DNA of 64,000 nucleotides from Streptomyces ochraceiscleroticus (GTDB lineage: Bacteria; Actinomycetota; Actinomycetes; Streptomycetales; Streptomycetaceae), in contig NZ_JOAX01000026.1 of assembly GCF_000720485.1 (NCBI RefSeq), positions 62,001 through 126,000 on the forward strand, given 5' to 3'. Shown here one piece after another: positions 49,152 through 58,381 of the stretch. The position numbers and the translations under genes were made by a program. Under the pieces are notes generated by a model. The model saw only the letters and a list, made by a program, of their open reading frames with translations, was not told where the DNA came from and ran no database searches. Positions within the stretch are counted from its first letter, which is position 1. The number at the start of each line of letters is the position of its first letter.

Positions 49152-49317
49152 GTCGGGCCGCAGGAGATGAGCGGGCCCCGCCCGACGCCCCGTCGGGCCG
49201 CAGGACAACGGCATGAGGGGCCCGCCCGACGCCGGGTCGGGGCGCACGACAACGGCATGAGTGGGCTCCGCCCGGCGCCCCGTCGGGCCGCACGAGATGA
49301 GCAGGTCCCGCCTCCGG
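49152..49317. repeat. Four imperfect 40-46 bp tandem repeats between rdgB and lipoprotein gene
   Basis: Units begin GTCGGGCCGCAGGAGATGAG (49152), GTCGGGCCGCAGGACAACGG (49192), GTCGGGGCGCACGACAACGG (49236), GTCGGGCCGCACGAGATGAG (49282). No spacers, so not CRISPR. Confidence 0.85.
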
Positions 49318-49365
49318 GGGGGGCGGCCCCTCGCCCCCCGTGGGTCGCCCCTCGTGCCGCCCGGC

Positions 49366-49809
49366 TCAGCCCGGGGTGCAGATCTTGGTGAGTTCTGCGG
49401 CGGCGGATTCGATGGGGGCGGTGTCGGGGGTCTTGCCCTGGTCGAGGGACTGCTGGGCGTCCTTGACGCCGCGGGAGAGGTCGTCGACGGCCTTGCCGAT
49501 GTCGGCGTTGTCGCTCTGGTCGCCGAGCTCGTCGAGGTTCTTGTCGATCTTGTCGAGGGCCTGCTGGGCCTCCGCGGGGTTCTCGGCTCCGCCGGAGAAT
49601 GCCTGCTGAAGCTCGTCGACGTTCTTCCCGACGGCGGTGGCGGTCTGCGCGCAGTCCAGGGCTGTCTGGACGGCCCCGCAGCCGGTGAGGACGGGAACGG
49701 CCAGGGCGATGGCCGCCACGGCGGAGGCGGTGGTCATGGCCGCGCGGCGGGCGGGCCGGGCACCGGAGCCGGGCGTGCGGCGGCGGTGGGCGAGACGGTA
49801 CGCGGACAT
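49366..49809 (-). CDS. Small secreted lipoprotein of unknown function
   Basis: 147 residues. Basic N-terminus with RPARRAAMTTASAVAAIALA, lipobox LTGC at Cys44, then an acidic helical region (LDCAQTATAVGKNVDELQQ, DKIDKNLDELGDQSDNADIG) with a Cys pair (LDC and TKIC), reminiscent of four-helix secreted proteins. No specific family recognised. ATG at 49809 preceded by GGAGGGCC. Rich in Gln/Asp like other Streptomyces exported helical proteins. Confidence 0.75.
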   Translation of the reverse strand: MSAYRLAHRRRTPGSGARPARRAAMTTASAVAAIALAVPVLTGCGAVQTALDCAQTATAVGKNVDELQQAFSGGAENPAEAQQALDKIDKNLDELGDQSDNADIGKAVDDLSRGVKDAQQSLDQGKTPDTAPIESAAAELTKICTPG

Positions 49810-49998
49810 GGGCAGGGCCCTCCCTTTGGCAATGACAAGTAAAGGAACAGGTAAAGCAGGTAAAGCCGGCAAAGGGAGGAACGCGTGGCGCGTGGATTTG
49901 GTTGCCGACGGGGCCGGATCGTGCCGGGTTTGCGGCGGAACGATACGTAAGTCACGCCCGCTCGGCCGGCCGGATCGGGCCAGACCAGGCCCGTCCGG

Positions 49999-50148
49999 TC
50001 AGACCAGGCCCGTCTGCGTCAGGAACATGGCGAGGACGACCACGAGGGTCCAGCCGAGGACGTGTTCCATCCACGGCGAGTGGTCGTTGGGGCCACCCGT
50101 GCGGGCGGCGGGCGCGTCGAGGGCGGCGGCAGCGGCTTCAGCAGGCAT
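49999..50148 (-). CDS. SCO1431-family small membrane protein
   Basis: 49 residues: short Ala-rich N-terminus, the TGGPNDHSP block and one membrane helix (WTLVVVLAMFLTQTGLV) at the very end. Size and sequence fit the SCO1431 family of tiny Streptomyces membrane proteins; function unknown. ATG at 50148 with GAGGAACC upstream. Confidence 0.78.
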   Translation of the reverse strand: MPAEAAAAALDAPAARTGGPNDHSPWMEHVLGWTLVVVLAMFLTQTGLV

Positions 50149-50344
50149 GACGGTGCGGTTCCTCGTCGTGGGGTGCTGGTGGACGCGCACCCGGGTACCT
50201 CGCGGTACGGGCGCACGTCCCACCTTGCGCCTGTGGCACGTGCATTCCTAGAGATGCACGCCCCACGAGGGGAACGTCACAGATCACCAATGGACCGTTG
50301 AAAACGGCAGAAACACCGACCGCCCGGCGCGCTCGCGCGCCCCG

Positions 50345-51076
50345 TCACAGCGTCGCGGCCAGGGCCTCGCGCTGGGCCTTGTCCAGGTCCGTGCAGCCGG
50401 TGACGGCCAGGTCCAGGAGGGCGTTGAGCTCGTCGCGGGCGAAGGGCTCGGCCTCGGCGGTGCCCTGGACCTCGACGAAGCGGCCGTCGCCGGTGCAGAC
50501 GACGTTCATGTCGGTCTCGGCGCGGACGTCCTCCTCGTAGCAGAGGTCGAGGAGGGGCGTGCCGTCGACGATGCCGACGGAGACGGCGGAGACGGTGCCG
50601 GTGAGCGGCTTGCGGCCGGCCTTGATGAGCTTCTTGCCCTGGGCCCAGGCGACGGCGTCCGCGAGGGCGACGTACGCGCCGGTGATCGCCGCGGTGCGGG
50701 TGCCGCCGTCGGCCTGGAGGACGTCGCAGTCCAGGACGATGGTGTTCTCGCCGAGGGCCTTGTAGTCGATGACGGCGCGGAGTGAGCGGCCGATGAGGCG
50801 GGAGATCTCGTGCGTGCGCCCGCCGATCTTGCCGCGGACGGATTCGCGGTCGCCGCGGGTGTTGGTGGAGCGCGGGAGCATGGAGTACTCGGCGGTCACC
50901 CAGCCCTCGCCGCTGCCCTTGCGCCAGCGCGGTACGCCTTCGGTGACGGAGGCGGTGCAGAAGACCTTGGTGTCGCCGAAGGAGATGAGGACGGAGCCCT
51001 CGGCGTGCTTGCTCCATCCGCGCTGGATGGTGACGGGGCGGAGCTGTTCGGGGGTGCGGCCGTCGATTCGAGACAT
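50345..51076 (-). CDS. rph: Ribonuclease PH
   Basis: 243 residues, full length. [20 protein letters not shown] at the start, [37 protein letters not shown] with the phosphate-binding Arg cluster, and [20 protein letters not shown]. It trims the 3' ends of tRNAs by phosphorolysis. ATG at 51076. Upstream lies the terminator of nagF. Confidence 0.97.
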   Translation of the reverse strand: MSRIDGRTPEQLRPVTIQRGWSKHAEGSVLISFGDTKVFCTASVTEGVPRWRKGSGEGWVTAEYSMLPRSTNTRGDRESVRGKIGGRTHEISRLIGRSLRAVIDYKALGENTIVLDCDVLQADGGTRTAAITGAYVALADAVAWAQGKKLIKAGRKPLTGTVSAVSVGIVDGTPLLDLCYEEDVRAETDMNVVCTGDGRFVEVQGTAEAEPFARDELNALLDLAVTGCTDLDKAQREALAATL

Positions 51077-51100
51077 GGTGACGACCCTATCGGGAATGCC

Positions 51101-51145
51101 GAAGGCCCCGTTCCGGGTACGTACGCACGTACGGACGGGGCCTTC
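51101..51145 (-). terminator. Long nested hairpin after nagF
   Basis: GAAGGCCCCGT / ACGGGGCCTTC outer arms enclose a nested GTACGT/ACGTAC stem. It lies between nagF's stop and the rph start. Confidence 0.75.
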
Positions 51146-51147
51146 GC

Positions 51148-51223
51148 CGCGAGCGCGGCGGCTCAGCGCGGGCGTGGTGGCTCGGCGCGAGCGCGGCGGC
51201 TCAGCGTGAGCCCGGCGGCTCAG
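51148..51223. repeat. Four 19-bp tandem repeats after nagF
   Basis: Units at 51148, 51167, 51186 and 51205, e.g. CGCGAGCGCGGCGGCTCAG, first and third identical. They sit between the nagF stop (51252) and its terminator. Confidence 0.88.
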
Positions 51224-51251
51224 CTCACCTCGCGGCTTCGACGCGCGACGT

Positions 51252-51485
51252 TCACATCATGTCTTCGATGTCCGCCGCGATCGGGTCGGCGTCCGTGCCG
51301 ATGACGACCTGGATCGCGGTGCCCATCTTCACGACGCCGTGCGCGCCGGCGGCCTTGAGGGCGGCCTCGTCGACGAGGGAGGGGTCGACGACCTCGGTGC
51401 GGAGACGGGTGATGCAGCCTTCGACCTCTTCGATGTTGTCGAGGCCGCCGAGCCCGGCGACGATCTTCTCAGCCTTGCTGGCCAT
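51252..51485 (-). CDS. nagF: PTS GlcNAc/glucose-type EIIB component
   Basis: 77 residues, a stand-alone EIIB domain. The phospho-accepting Cys is in [14 protein letters not shown] (Cys24), preceded by AGLGGLDNI and followed by [20 protein letters not shown], all typical of EIIB-Nag/Glc. It passes phosphate from EIIA (not in the window) to the sugar on NagE. ATG at 51485 with AGGAG upstream. Divergent from nagE1; the dre site between them may control both. Confidence 0.94.
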   Translation of the reverse strand: MASKAEKIVAGLGGLDNIEEVEGCITRLRTEVVDPSLVDEAALKAAGAHGVVKMGTAIQVVIGTDADPIAADIEDMM

Positions 51486-51640
51486 GTCCACTCCTGCTTG
51501 TCTCGGCCGTCGGCGGTTGTGCCGAAGGATTCCACACGGTAACGCACGTTCAGCCCTGTTGGACGGGCGTATGTCCGTTGTCTGGCGAATGATGGCGACC
51601 ACCTGGAGTTGCCTCCGGGAGGCCCCGTAGCGCCACTACG

Positions 51641-51656
51641 AATGGTCTACACCACC
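51641..51656. promoter_or_regulatory. dre site (DasR operator) between nagF and nagE1
   Basis: AATGGTCTACACCACC, close to the dre consensus, 56 bases before the nagE1 start. Confidence 0.85.
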
Positions 51657-51711
51657 AGTATGCGGCAAGCACGAGTCGGCCGTCGTGGGGCCGGCGGCCG
51701 GGAGGATGCGG

Positions 51712-53022
51712 ATGAGTTCGGACGCGGCGGCGGCGCCGAGGAAGAAGTGGGGCGGCGGGCTGTTCCAGGGCCTGCAGAAGATGGGGCGCAGCCTGCAGCT
51801 CCCGATCGCGGTGCTGCCGGCGGCGGGGATCCTGAACCGTCTCGGGCAGCCCGACGTGTTCGGCGCGGACGGGCTGGGCTGGGACGACGTGGCGAAGGTG
51901 TTCGCGGGTGCCGGCCAGGCGCTGCTGGACTCCTCGCTGGGGCTGCCGCTGCTGTTCTGCGTGGGCGTCGCGATCGGGATGGCGAAGAAGGCGGACGGGT
52001 CGACGGCGCTGGCGGCCGTCACGGGTTTCCTCATGTACTACTACGTGCTGCACCAGTTCCCGGTGGACTGCGCGAGCGGCGCGACGTTCGTGAGCGGCGG
52101 GCCGCTCGGGGGCGCGTGCGTGGCGAAGGACGGGACGGGGACGCCGGCCGGGTATCAGAATCCGGGGGTGTTCGGCGGCATCGTGATCGGGCTGCTGTCG
52201 GCGTGGTTCTGGCAGCGGTATCACCGTACGAAGCTGGTGGACTGGCTGGGCTTCTTCAACGGCCGCCGACTGGTGCCGATCATCATGTCGTTCGTGGCGC
52301 TGCTCTTCGCGGTGATCTGTCTGTTCGTGTGGCCGCCGATCGGTGACGCGCTGACGAGTTTCAGCAAGTGGATGGTGGATCTGGGGGCGACGGGTTCCGG
52401 GATCTTCGGTGTGGCGAACCGTGCGCTGCTGGTGATCGGTATGCACCAGTTCCTGAATACGTTCATGTGGTTCCAGTTCGGCGACTTCACGAAGCCGGAC
52501 GGGACGCAGGTGCACGGTGACATCAACCGGTTCCTGGCGGGCGATCCGAGTGCGGGTCAGTTCACGTCCGGGTTCTTCCCGATCATGATGTTCGCGCTGC
52601 CGGCGGCGGCGCTGGCGATCACGCACTGCGCGAAGCGGCACCGCCGCAAGGAGATCGCGGGCATGATGCTGTCGGTCGGCCTGACGTCGTTCGTCACGGG
52701 GATCACCGAGCCGATCGAGTACTCGTTCCTCTTCGTGGCGCCGTTGCTGTATGTGCTGCACGCGGTGCTGACGGGTGTGTCGATGGCGGTGACCTGGGCG
52801 CTGGGGGTGCACGACGGGTTCAGTTTCTCGGCGGGCCTGATCGACTACGTCATCAACTGGGGCCTGGCGAGCAAGCCGTGGCTGATCATTCCGATCGGGC
52901 TGTGTTTCGCGGTGGTGTATTACGCGGTCTTCCGCTTCGTGATCACCAAGTTCGATCTGGCGACTCCGGGGCGCGAGCCGGAGGACGTGGGCGACGAGAT
53001 GGAGCAGCAGAACGTGAAGTGA
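51712..53022 (+). CDS. nagE1: PTS GlcNAc-type EIIC permease, first copy
   Basis: 436 residues, stand-alone EIIC. Landmarks: GLFQGLQKMGRSLQLPIAVLPAAGIL, DWLGFFNGRRLVPI, HQFLNTFMWFQ, FPIMMFALPAAALA, and the substrate loop TSFVTGITEPIEYSFLFVAP with GITEP. About ten membrane segments. ATG at 51712 has GGGAGG at 6 bases; ATG 51706 is an alternative. It has an extra loop near residues 130-150 compared with NagE2 (VDCASGATFVSGG). The C-terminus is duplicated past the stop codon. Confidence 0.93.
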   Translation: MSSDAAAAPRKKWGGGLFQGLQKMGRSLQLPIAVLPAAGILNRLGQPDVFGADGLGWDDVAKVFAGAGQALLDSSLGLPLLFCVGVAIGMAKKADGSTALAAVTGFLMYYYVLHQFPVDCASGATFVSGGPLGGACVAKDGTGTPAGYQNPGVFGGIVIGLLSAWFWQRYHRTKLVDWLGFFNGRRLVPIIMSFVALLFAVICLFVWPPIGDALTSFSKWMVDLGATGSGIFGVANRALLVIGMHQFLNTFMWFQFGDFTKPDGTQVHGDINRFLAGDPSAGQFTSGFFPIMMFALPAAALAITHCAKRHRRKEIAGMMLSVGLTSFVTGITEPIEYSFLFVAPLLYVLHAVLTGVSMAVTWALGVHDGFSFSAGLIDYVINWGLASKPWLIIPIGLCFAVVYYAVFRFVITKFDLATPGREPEDVGDEMEQQNVK

Positions 53023-53058
53023 GGCAGAGCGAGAGGGCAGCGGAACGTGAAGTAGGCA
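53004..53058. repeat. In-frame duplication of the nagE1 C-terminus and stop
   Basis: GCAGCAGAACGTGAAGTGAG.. at 53004-53026 recurs as GCAGCGGAACGTGAAGTAGG.. at 53037-53058, 33 bases on. Both read NVK-stop in the same frame. Confidence 0.9.
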
Positions 53059-53077
53059 CTCCCCTGCGTGGTCGGAA

Positions 53078-53110
53078 AACGGCTCCGGAATACTTGGTTC
53101 CGGAGCCGTT
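53078..53110 (+). terminator. Hairpin after nagE1
   Basis: AACGGCTCCGGAA / TTCCGGAGCCGTT, perfect 13-bp stem, 7-base loop. Confidence 0.8.
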
Positions 53111-53171
53111 CCGTGTGCCGCCATAACGATCAGGAGGAACGGATTCCTTTATGCGGTGACGACATGCTAAG

Positions 53172-53187
53172 TATGGTCTAAACCACT
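53172..53187. promoter_or_regulatory. dre site A before nagE2
   Basis: TATGGTCTAAACCACT, 65 bases before the nagE2 start. Confidence 0.82.
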
Positions 53188-53188
53188 C

Positions 53189-53204
53189 AGTGGTGTAGAC
53201 CAGA
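53189..53204. promoter_or_regulatory. dre site B before nagE2
   Basis: AGTGGTGTAGACCAGA, 17 bases centre-to-centre from site A, 48 bases before the start. The tandem arrangement suggests cooperative or tight DasR binding. Confidence 0.85.
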
Positions 53205-53251
53205 CTAGCGGGCTGCCCCTTCCCCGAGCCCGCCTCACCAGGAGGAATCCG

Positions 53252-54505
53252 ATGAGTACGGCCACCGCCGGCAAGGCGGCACCCGCTAAGAAGCGGGGAT
53301 CCGGCCTGTTCCAGGGCCTGCAGAAGATCGGTCGCAGCCTCCAGCTGCCGATCGCCGTCCTGCCCGCCGCGGGCATCCTCAACCGTCTCGGCCAGCCCGA
53401 TGTCTTCGGCAAGGACGGCCTGGGCTGGATCGATGTGTCGAAGGTCTTCGCCGCTGCGGGCGGTGCGGTCTTCGACAACCTGCCGCTGCTGTTCTGCATA
53501 GGCGTGGCCATCGGCTTCGCGAAGAAGGCCGACGGCTCCACCGCGCTGGCCGCCCTGGTCGGCTTCCTGGTCTACAGCAACGTCCTCAAGGCATTCCCCG
53601 TCGAGGAAGGCCACATCGACAAGGGCAAGTGGGTCGAGCCGGTCGTCAACAACCCCGGCGTGCTCGGCGGCATCATCATGGGCCTGCTGGCCGCGGTCCT
53701 GTGGCAGCGCTTCCACCGCACCAAGCTGGTGGACTGGCTCGGCTTCTTCAACGGCCGCCGGCTGGTCCCGATCATCATGGCCTTCGTCGGCACCGCGGTC
53801 GGCGTGCTCTTCACCCTGGTCTGGGAGCCGATCGGCGAGGCGATCTCCGGCTTCGGCGAGTGGATGACCGGTCTCGGCGCAGTCGGCGCGGGCCTCTTCG
53901 GCCTGATCAACCGTGCGCTGATCCCGATCGGCATGCACCAGTTCGTGAACACCGTCTCGTGGTTCCAGCTCGGTGACTTCACCGACGCGGCCGGCAAGGT
54001 CGTGCACGGCGACATCGGCCGCTTCTTCGCGGGCGACCCGAGCGCCGGCCAGTTCATGTCCGGCTTCTTCCCGATCATGATGTTCGGCCTGCCGGCCGCC
54101 GCGCTGGCGATCGCGCACACCGCGCGCCCGGAGCGCCGCAAGGCCGTCCTGGGCATGATGATCTCGCTCGGCCTGACCTCGTTCGTCTGCGGTATCACCG
54201 AGCCGATCGAGTTCACGTTCATGTTCATCGCGCCGGTGCTGTACGGGATCCACGCCGTGCTGACCGCCGTGTCGATGGCGCTCACCTGGGCGCTCGGCGT
54301 GCACGACGGCTTCACGTTCTCCGCGGGCTTCATCGACTACGTACTGAACTGGAACCTCGCCACCAAGCCGTGGCTGATCATCCCGATCGGTCTGGTCTTC
54401 GCGGTGATCTACTACGTGCTCTTCCGCTTCGCGATCACGAAGTTCAACCTCACCACCCCGGGCCGCGAGCCCGAGGAGGAGGTCGAGGACCTCACGAAGG
54501 CGTGA
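53252..54505 (+). CDS. nagE2: PTS GlcNAc-type EIIC permease, second copy
   Basis: 417 residues with the same core as nagE1 (GLFQGLQKIGRSLQLPIAVL, DWLGFFNGRRLVPI, HQFVNTVSWFQLGDF, TSFVCGITEPIEFTFMFIAP). Shorter extracellular loop near residues 115-130. In S. coelicolor the second of these paralogues is the main GlcNAc transporter, so this one is the likely active carrier. ATG at 53252 with CAGGAGGAAT upstream. Has its own double dre promoter and terminators on both sides. Confidence 0.95.
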   Translation: MSTATAGKAAPAKKRGSGLFQGLQKIGRSLQLPIAVLPAAGILNRLGQPDVFGKDGLGWIDVSKVFAAAGGAVFDNLPLLFCIGVAIGFAKKADGSTALAALVGFLVYSNVLKAFPVEEGHIDKGKWVEPVVNNPGVLGGIIMGLLAAVLWQRFHRTKLVDWLGFFNGRRLVPIIMAFVGTAVGVLFTLVWEPIGEAISGFGEWMTGLGAVGAGLFGLINRALIPIGMHQFVNTVSWFQLGDFTDAAGKVVHGDIGRFFAGDPSAGQFMSGFFPIMMFGLPAAALAIAHTARPERRKAVLGMMISLGLTSFVCGITEPIEFTFMFIAPVLYGIHAVLTAVSMALTWALGVHDGFTFSAGFIDYVLNWNLATKPWLIIPIGLVFAVIYYVLFRFAITKFNLTTPGREPEEEVEDLTKA

Positions 54506-54521
54506 GATCCCGCCCGTGAGC

Positions 54522-54561
54522 GACGAGGCCCCCGGAACCGCGTGGTTCCGGGGGCCTCGTC
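54522..54561. terminator. Bidirectional terminator nagE2 / metallo-hydrolase
   Basis: Perfect 18-bp stem GACGAGGCCCCCGGAACC with GCGT loop in the convergent gap. Confidence 0.92.
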
Positions 54562-54572
54562 CGTACGTGGCG

Positions 54573-55325
54573 TCAGATCTCGTACACCGCGCCCGCCTTG
54601 GCGACCTCCACCGGGCCGTTGAAGACCTCCTGCGCGTCGCGGAGGTTGATGCCGGGGTCGGTCCACGGGGGGATGTGGGTGAGGACCAGGCGGCCGGCGC
54701 GGGCGCGGGCCGCGTGCTCGCCCGCCTCGCGGCCGTTGAGGTGCAGGTCGGGGATGTCTTCCTTGCCGTGCGTGAAGGACGCCTCGCAGAGGAAGAAGTC
54801 GGTGCCCTCGGCGAGGGTGTCCAGCGCCTCGCAGACGCCGGTGTCGCCCGAGTACGTCAGCGACCGGCCGCCGTGCTCGATGCGGAAGCCGTACGCCTCC
54901 ACGGGGTGGCTGACCTGTTCCGTACGGATCGTGAAGGGGCCCACGGTGAAGGTGCCGGGGGCCAGCGTGCGGAAGTCGAAGACCTCGCTCATGGCGTCGT
55001 CGGTCGGCAGGTCGGCGTGGGCGGCCGTGAGGCGGCGCTCCGTACCGGCCGGGCCGTAGACCGGCATCGGTGCGCAGCGGCCGCCGTCGGGGCGGTAGTA
55101 GCGCACGACGAAGTATCCGCAGAGGTCGATGCAGTGGTCGGCGTGCAGGTGGGAGAGGAGTACCGCGTCGAGGTCGTAGAGACCGCAGTGGCGCTGCAGC
55201 TCGCCGAGGGCACCGTTGCCCATGTCGATGAGCAGCCTGAAGCCGTCGGCCTCCAAGAGGTAGCTCGAACAGGCCGATTCCGTCGAAGGGAACGACCCCG
55301 AGCATCCGACGACAGTGAGCTTCAT
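54573..55325 (-). CDS. MBL-fold metallo-hydrolase
   Basis: 250 residues. Metal motif HLHADHCIDL (HxHxDH), further ligands in RTEQVSHPVEAYGF, TYSGDTGVCEAL and a late LTHIPPW. N-terminus MKLTVVGCSGSFPS matches the Rv1339-type hydrolases with phosphodiesterase-like fold (related to RNase Z). The Mtb homologue hydrolyses cyclic nucleotides; here the substrate is not known. ATG at 55325. Conserved between rph and cysM in actinobacteria; the PTS genes intervene here. Confidence 0.92.
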   Translation of the reverse strand: MKLTVVGCSGSFPSTESACSSYLLEADGFRLLIDMGNGALGELQRHCGLYDLDAVLLSHLHADHCIDLCGYFVVRYYRPDGGRCAPMPVYGPAGTERRLTAAHADLPTDDAMSEVFDFRTLAPGTFTVGPFTIRTEQVSHPVEAYGFRIEHGGRSLTYSGDTGVCEALDTLAEGTDFFLCEASFTHGKEDIPDLHLNGREAGEHAARARAGRLVLTHIPPWTDPGINLRDAQEVFNGPVEVAKAGAVYEI

Positions 55326-55577
55326 AGGGGCGTGAACCTCCGTGGGCGGGGGCGGTGCGGCGGGTCCATGCGGGGCTTGGGCCGTGCTCGGCCGGTCCGT
55401 ACCAGTCGTTGCAGTGCCCACGAGGGTAAGGCGCGAAAGGGCCGGTGGCTCCTCCAGCGGGGCGAGCTGTGGGCGGAATCACCAGTCCGGGTGGGCCTTT
55501 GTGCCGGGAGGGGCGGGGGCCGGTATATACGGTCACCTGGCGGGAAGATCTTCCGGGCGGCGAGCGAGGAGGCAGGC

Positions 55578-56099
55578 GTGGACACCTCATGGTGGCCGGC
55601 GGTGCTGGCCGTGGTCGTACTGGCGCTGGTGGCGGCGGTCGTCGACGGACGGGCCCGTTCGGACCGTGGTCCGCGGCGCGGCGGCCGGCGGCCCGGTCGC
55701 GGGCCGCGCCGGCCCGCCGGACGCGGTACCGGGCCTGCCTCGCGGCGCCCCGGTGATCTGCCGGTACGTACGCGGCCCGGCAAGGGCGGCGCTCCGGAGC
55801 CGGGCGAGATCTGGTGGGCGATGGTGCCGTTCGAGGACATGGCGGCCGCGAAGGACCGGCCGTGCCTGGTCCTGGCCGTACGGGGCGGGTCCGCGCTGGT
55901 CGCGAAGATCACCAGCCGGTACCACGACGAGCGGCCCGGGGTGATCCCGCTGCGGCCCGGAACGGTGGGCGACGCGCAGGGCCGGCCGAGCTTCCTGGAG
56001 ACGGACGAGCTGCGGGAGGTCGCGGTGGCCGACTTCCGGCGCCGCGCGGGCACGGTGGATCCGCTGCTGTGGGACCAGGTCCGGCATCTGGCCCGCTAG
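55578..56099 (+). CDS. Membrane-anchored PemK/MazF-like protein
   Basis: 173 residues. One N-terminal helix (WWPAVLAVVVLALVAAVV), an Arg/Gly/Pro-rich linker (about 25-68), then a PemK/MazF-like domain from EPGEIWWAMVPFED through DRPCLVLAVRGGSALVAKITS and LETDELREVAVADFRRRAG. MazF toxins cut mRNA; here the fold is tethered to the membrane and no antitoxin gene adjoins, so it may not be a toxin. GTG at 55578 with AGGAGG at 6 bases. Confidence 0.82.
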   Translation: MDTSWWPAVLAVVVLALVAAVVDGRARSDRGPRRGGRRPGRGPRRPAGRGTGPASRRPGDLPVRTRPGKGGAPEPGEIWWAMVPFEDMAAAKDRPCLVLAVRGGSALVAKITSRYHDERPGVIPLRPGTVGDAQGRPSFLETDELREVAVADFRRRAGTVDPLLWDQVRHLAR

Positions 56100-56127
56100 G
56101 CGCCCCGGCAGAGCTCCGGACAGCGGA

Positions 56128-56158
56128 AAGGCGCCCGGCCGTACGGGCCGGGCGCCTT
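56128..56158. terminator. Terminator between MazF-like gene and cysM
   Basis: AAGGCGCCCGGCC / GGCCGGGCGCCTT with a 5-base loop, convergent gap. Confidence 0.85.
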
Positions 56159-56186
56159 CAGGAAGCGAGTCAGCGTGCGGACGGGC

Positions 56187-57705
<1,519 letters not shown>

Positions 57706-57854
57706 GCGGTCATCGTATCGATTCCCGGTCCGGGTACTGGAACCCGGTCTCGGGATGCGGACGGACGGTGCACACCATGTGGGATGCGGCCAATCGGGAC
57801 GCCCCGGCGGGCCGTGCGCCGCCGGGGCCGAGCACGGGCAAGGGGTGACGGGCG

Positions 57855-58289
57855 TCACGCGTACGCGTCGACGACCTCGACCTCTTCTTCGGTGATCACA
57901 CCGTCCACGATCCGGTAGGAGCGGAACTGGAACGGGCCCGCGTCATCGGTGTCCGCGGTGGAGACCAGGACATAGTGCGCGTTCGGCTCGTTCGCGTACG
58001 AGACGTCCGTACGGGACGGGTACGCCTCGGTCGCGGTGTGCGAGTGGTAGATGACGACGGGCTCCTCGTCCCGGTCGTCCAGCTCGCGGTAGAGCTTGAG
58101 CAGGTCGGTGGAGTCGAATTCGTAGAACGTGGGCGAGCGTGCCGCGTTCAGCATCGGGATGAACCGCTCGGGGCGGCCCTCGGCGGGCGCCGGCGTCGGG
58201 CCCGCCAGGACCCCGCACGCCTCGTCGGGGTGGTCCTTGCGGGCGTGCTCGACGATCTGGTCGTAGAGGGCCCGGGTGATGGTCAGCAT
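57855..58289 (-). CDS. mec: Mec-type JAMM metallopeptidase (M67)
   Basis: 144 residues, Mov34/MPN fold. Complete JAMM site: Glu23 in DEACGVLAG, His82 and His84 in YHSHTATEAYPSRTD, with Asp95. The M. tuberculosis homologue (Rv1334) releases cysteine from the CysO-cysteine adduct; in this strain it may also remove Ser-Arg from CysO. ATG at 58289. Followed by the leader ORF, cysO and cysM on the same strand. Confidence 0.92.
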   Translation of the reverse strand: MLTITRALYDQIVEHARKDHPDEACGVLAGPTPAPAEGRPERFIPMLNAARSPTFYEFDSTDLLKLYRELDDRDEEPVVIYHSHTATEAYPSRTDVSYANEPNAHYVLVSTADTDDAGPFQFRSYRIVDGVITEEEVEVVDAYA

Positions 58290-58308
58290 GCCGACCAGAA
58301 TAAGCATC

Positions 58309-58345
58309 GGGCCCGTACGTACCACCAAGTGATACGTACGGGCCC
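58309..58345 (-). terminator. Inverted repeat after amino acid permease, before mec
   Basis: GGGCCCGTACGTA / TACGTACGGGCCC, perfect 13-bp arms, 11-base loop, in the 92-bp gap. Confidence 0.8.
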
Positions 58346-58381
58346 GGATGCTGGACAGCGAGCGGAAGCCGTCGCCGCGGG

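Noticed and set aside
49152..51223. Tandem arrays considered as CRISPR
   Set aside because: Units are contiguous with no unique spacers, and there are no cas genes.
55326..55577. Antitoxin gene upstream of the MazF-like gene
   Set aside because: No short frame with a ribosome site or antitoxin-like sequence.
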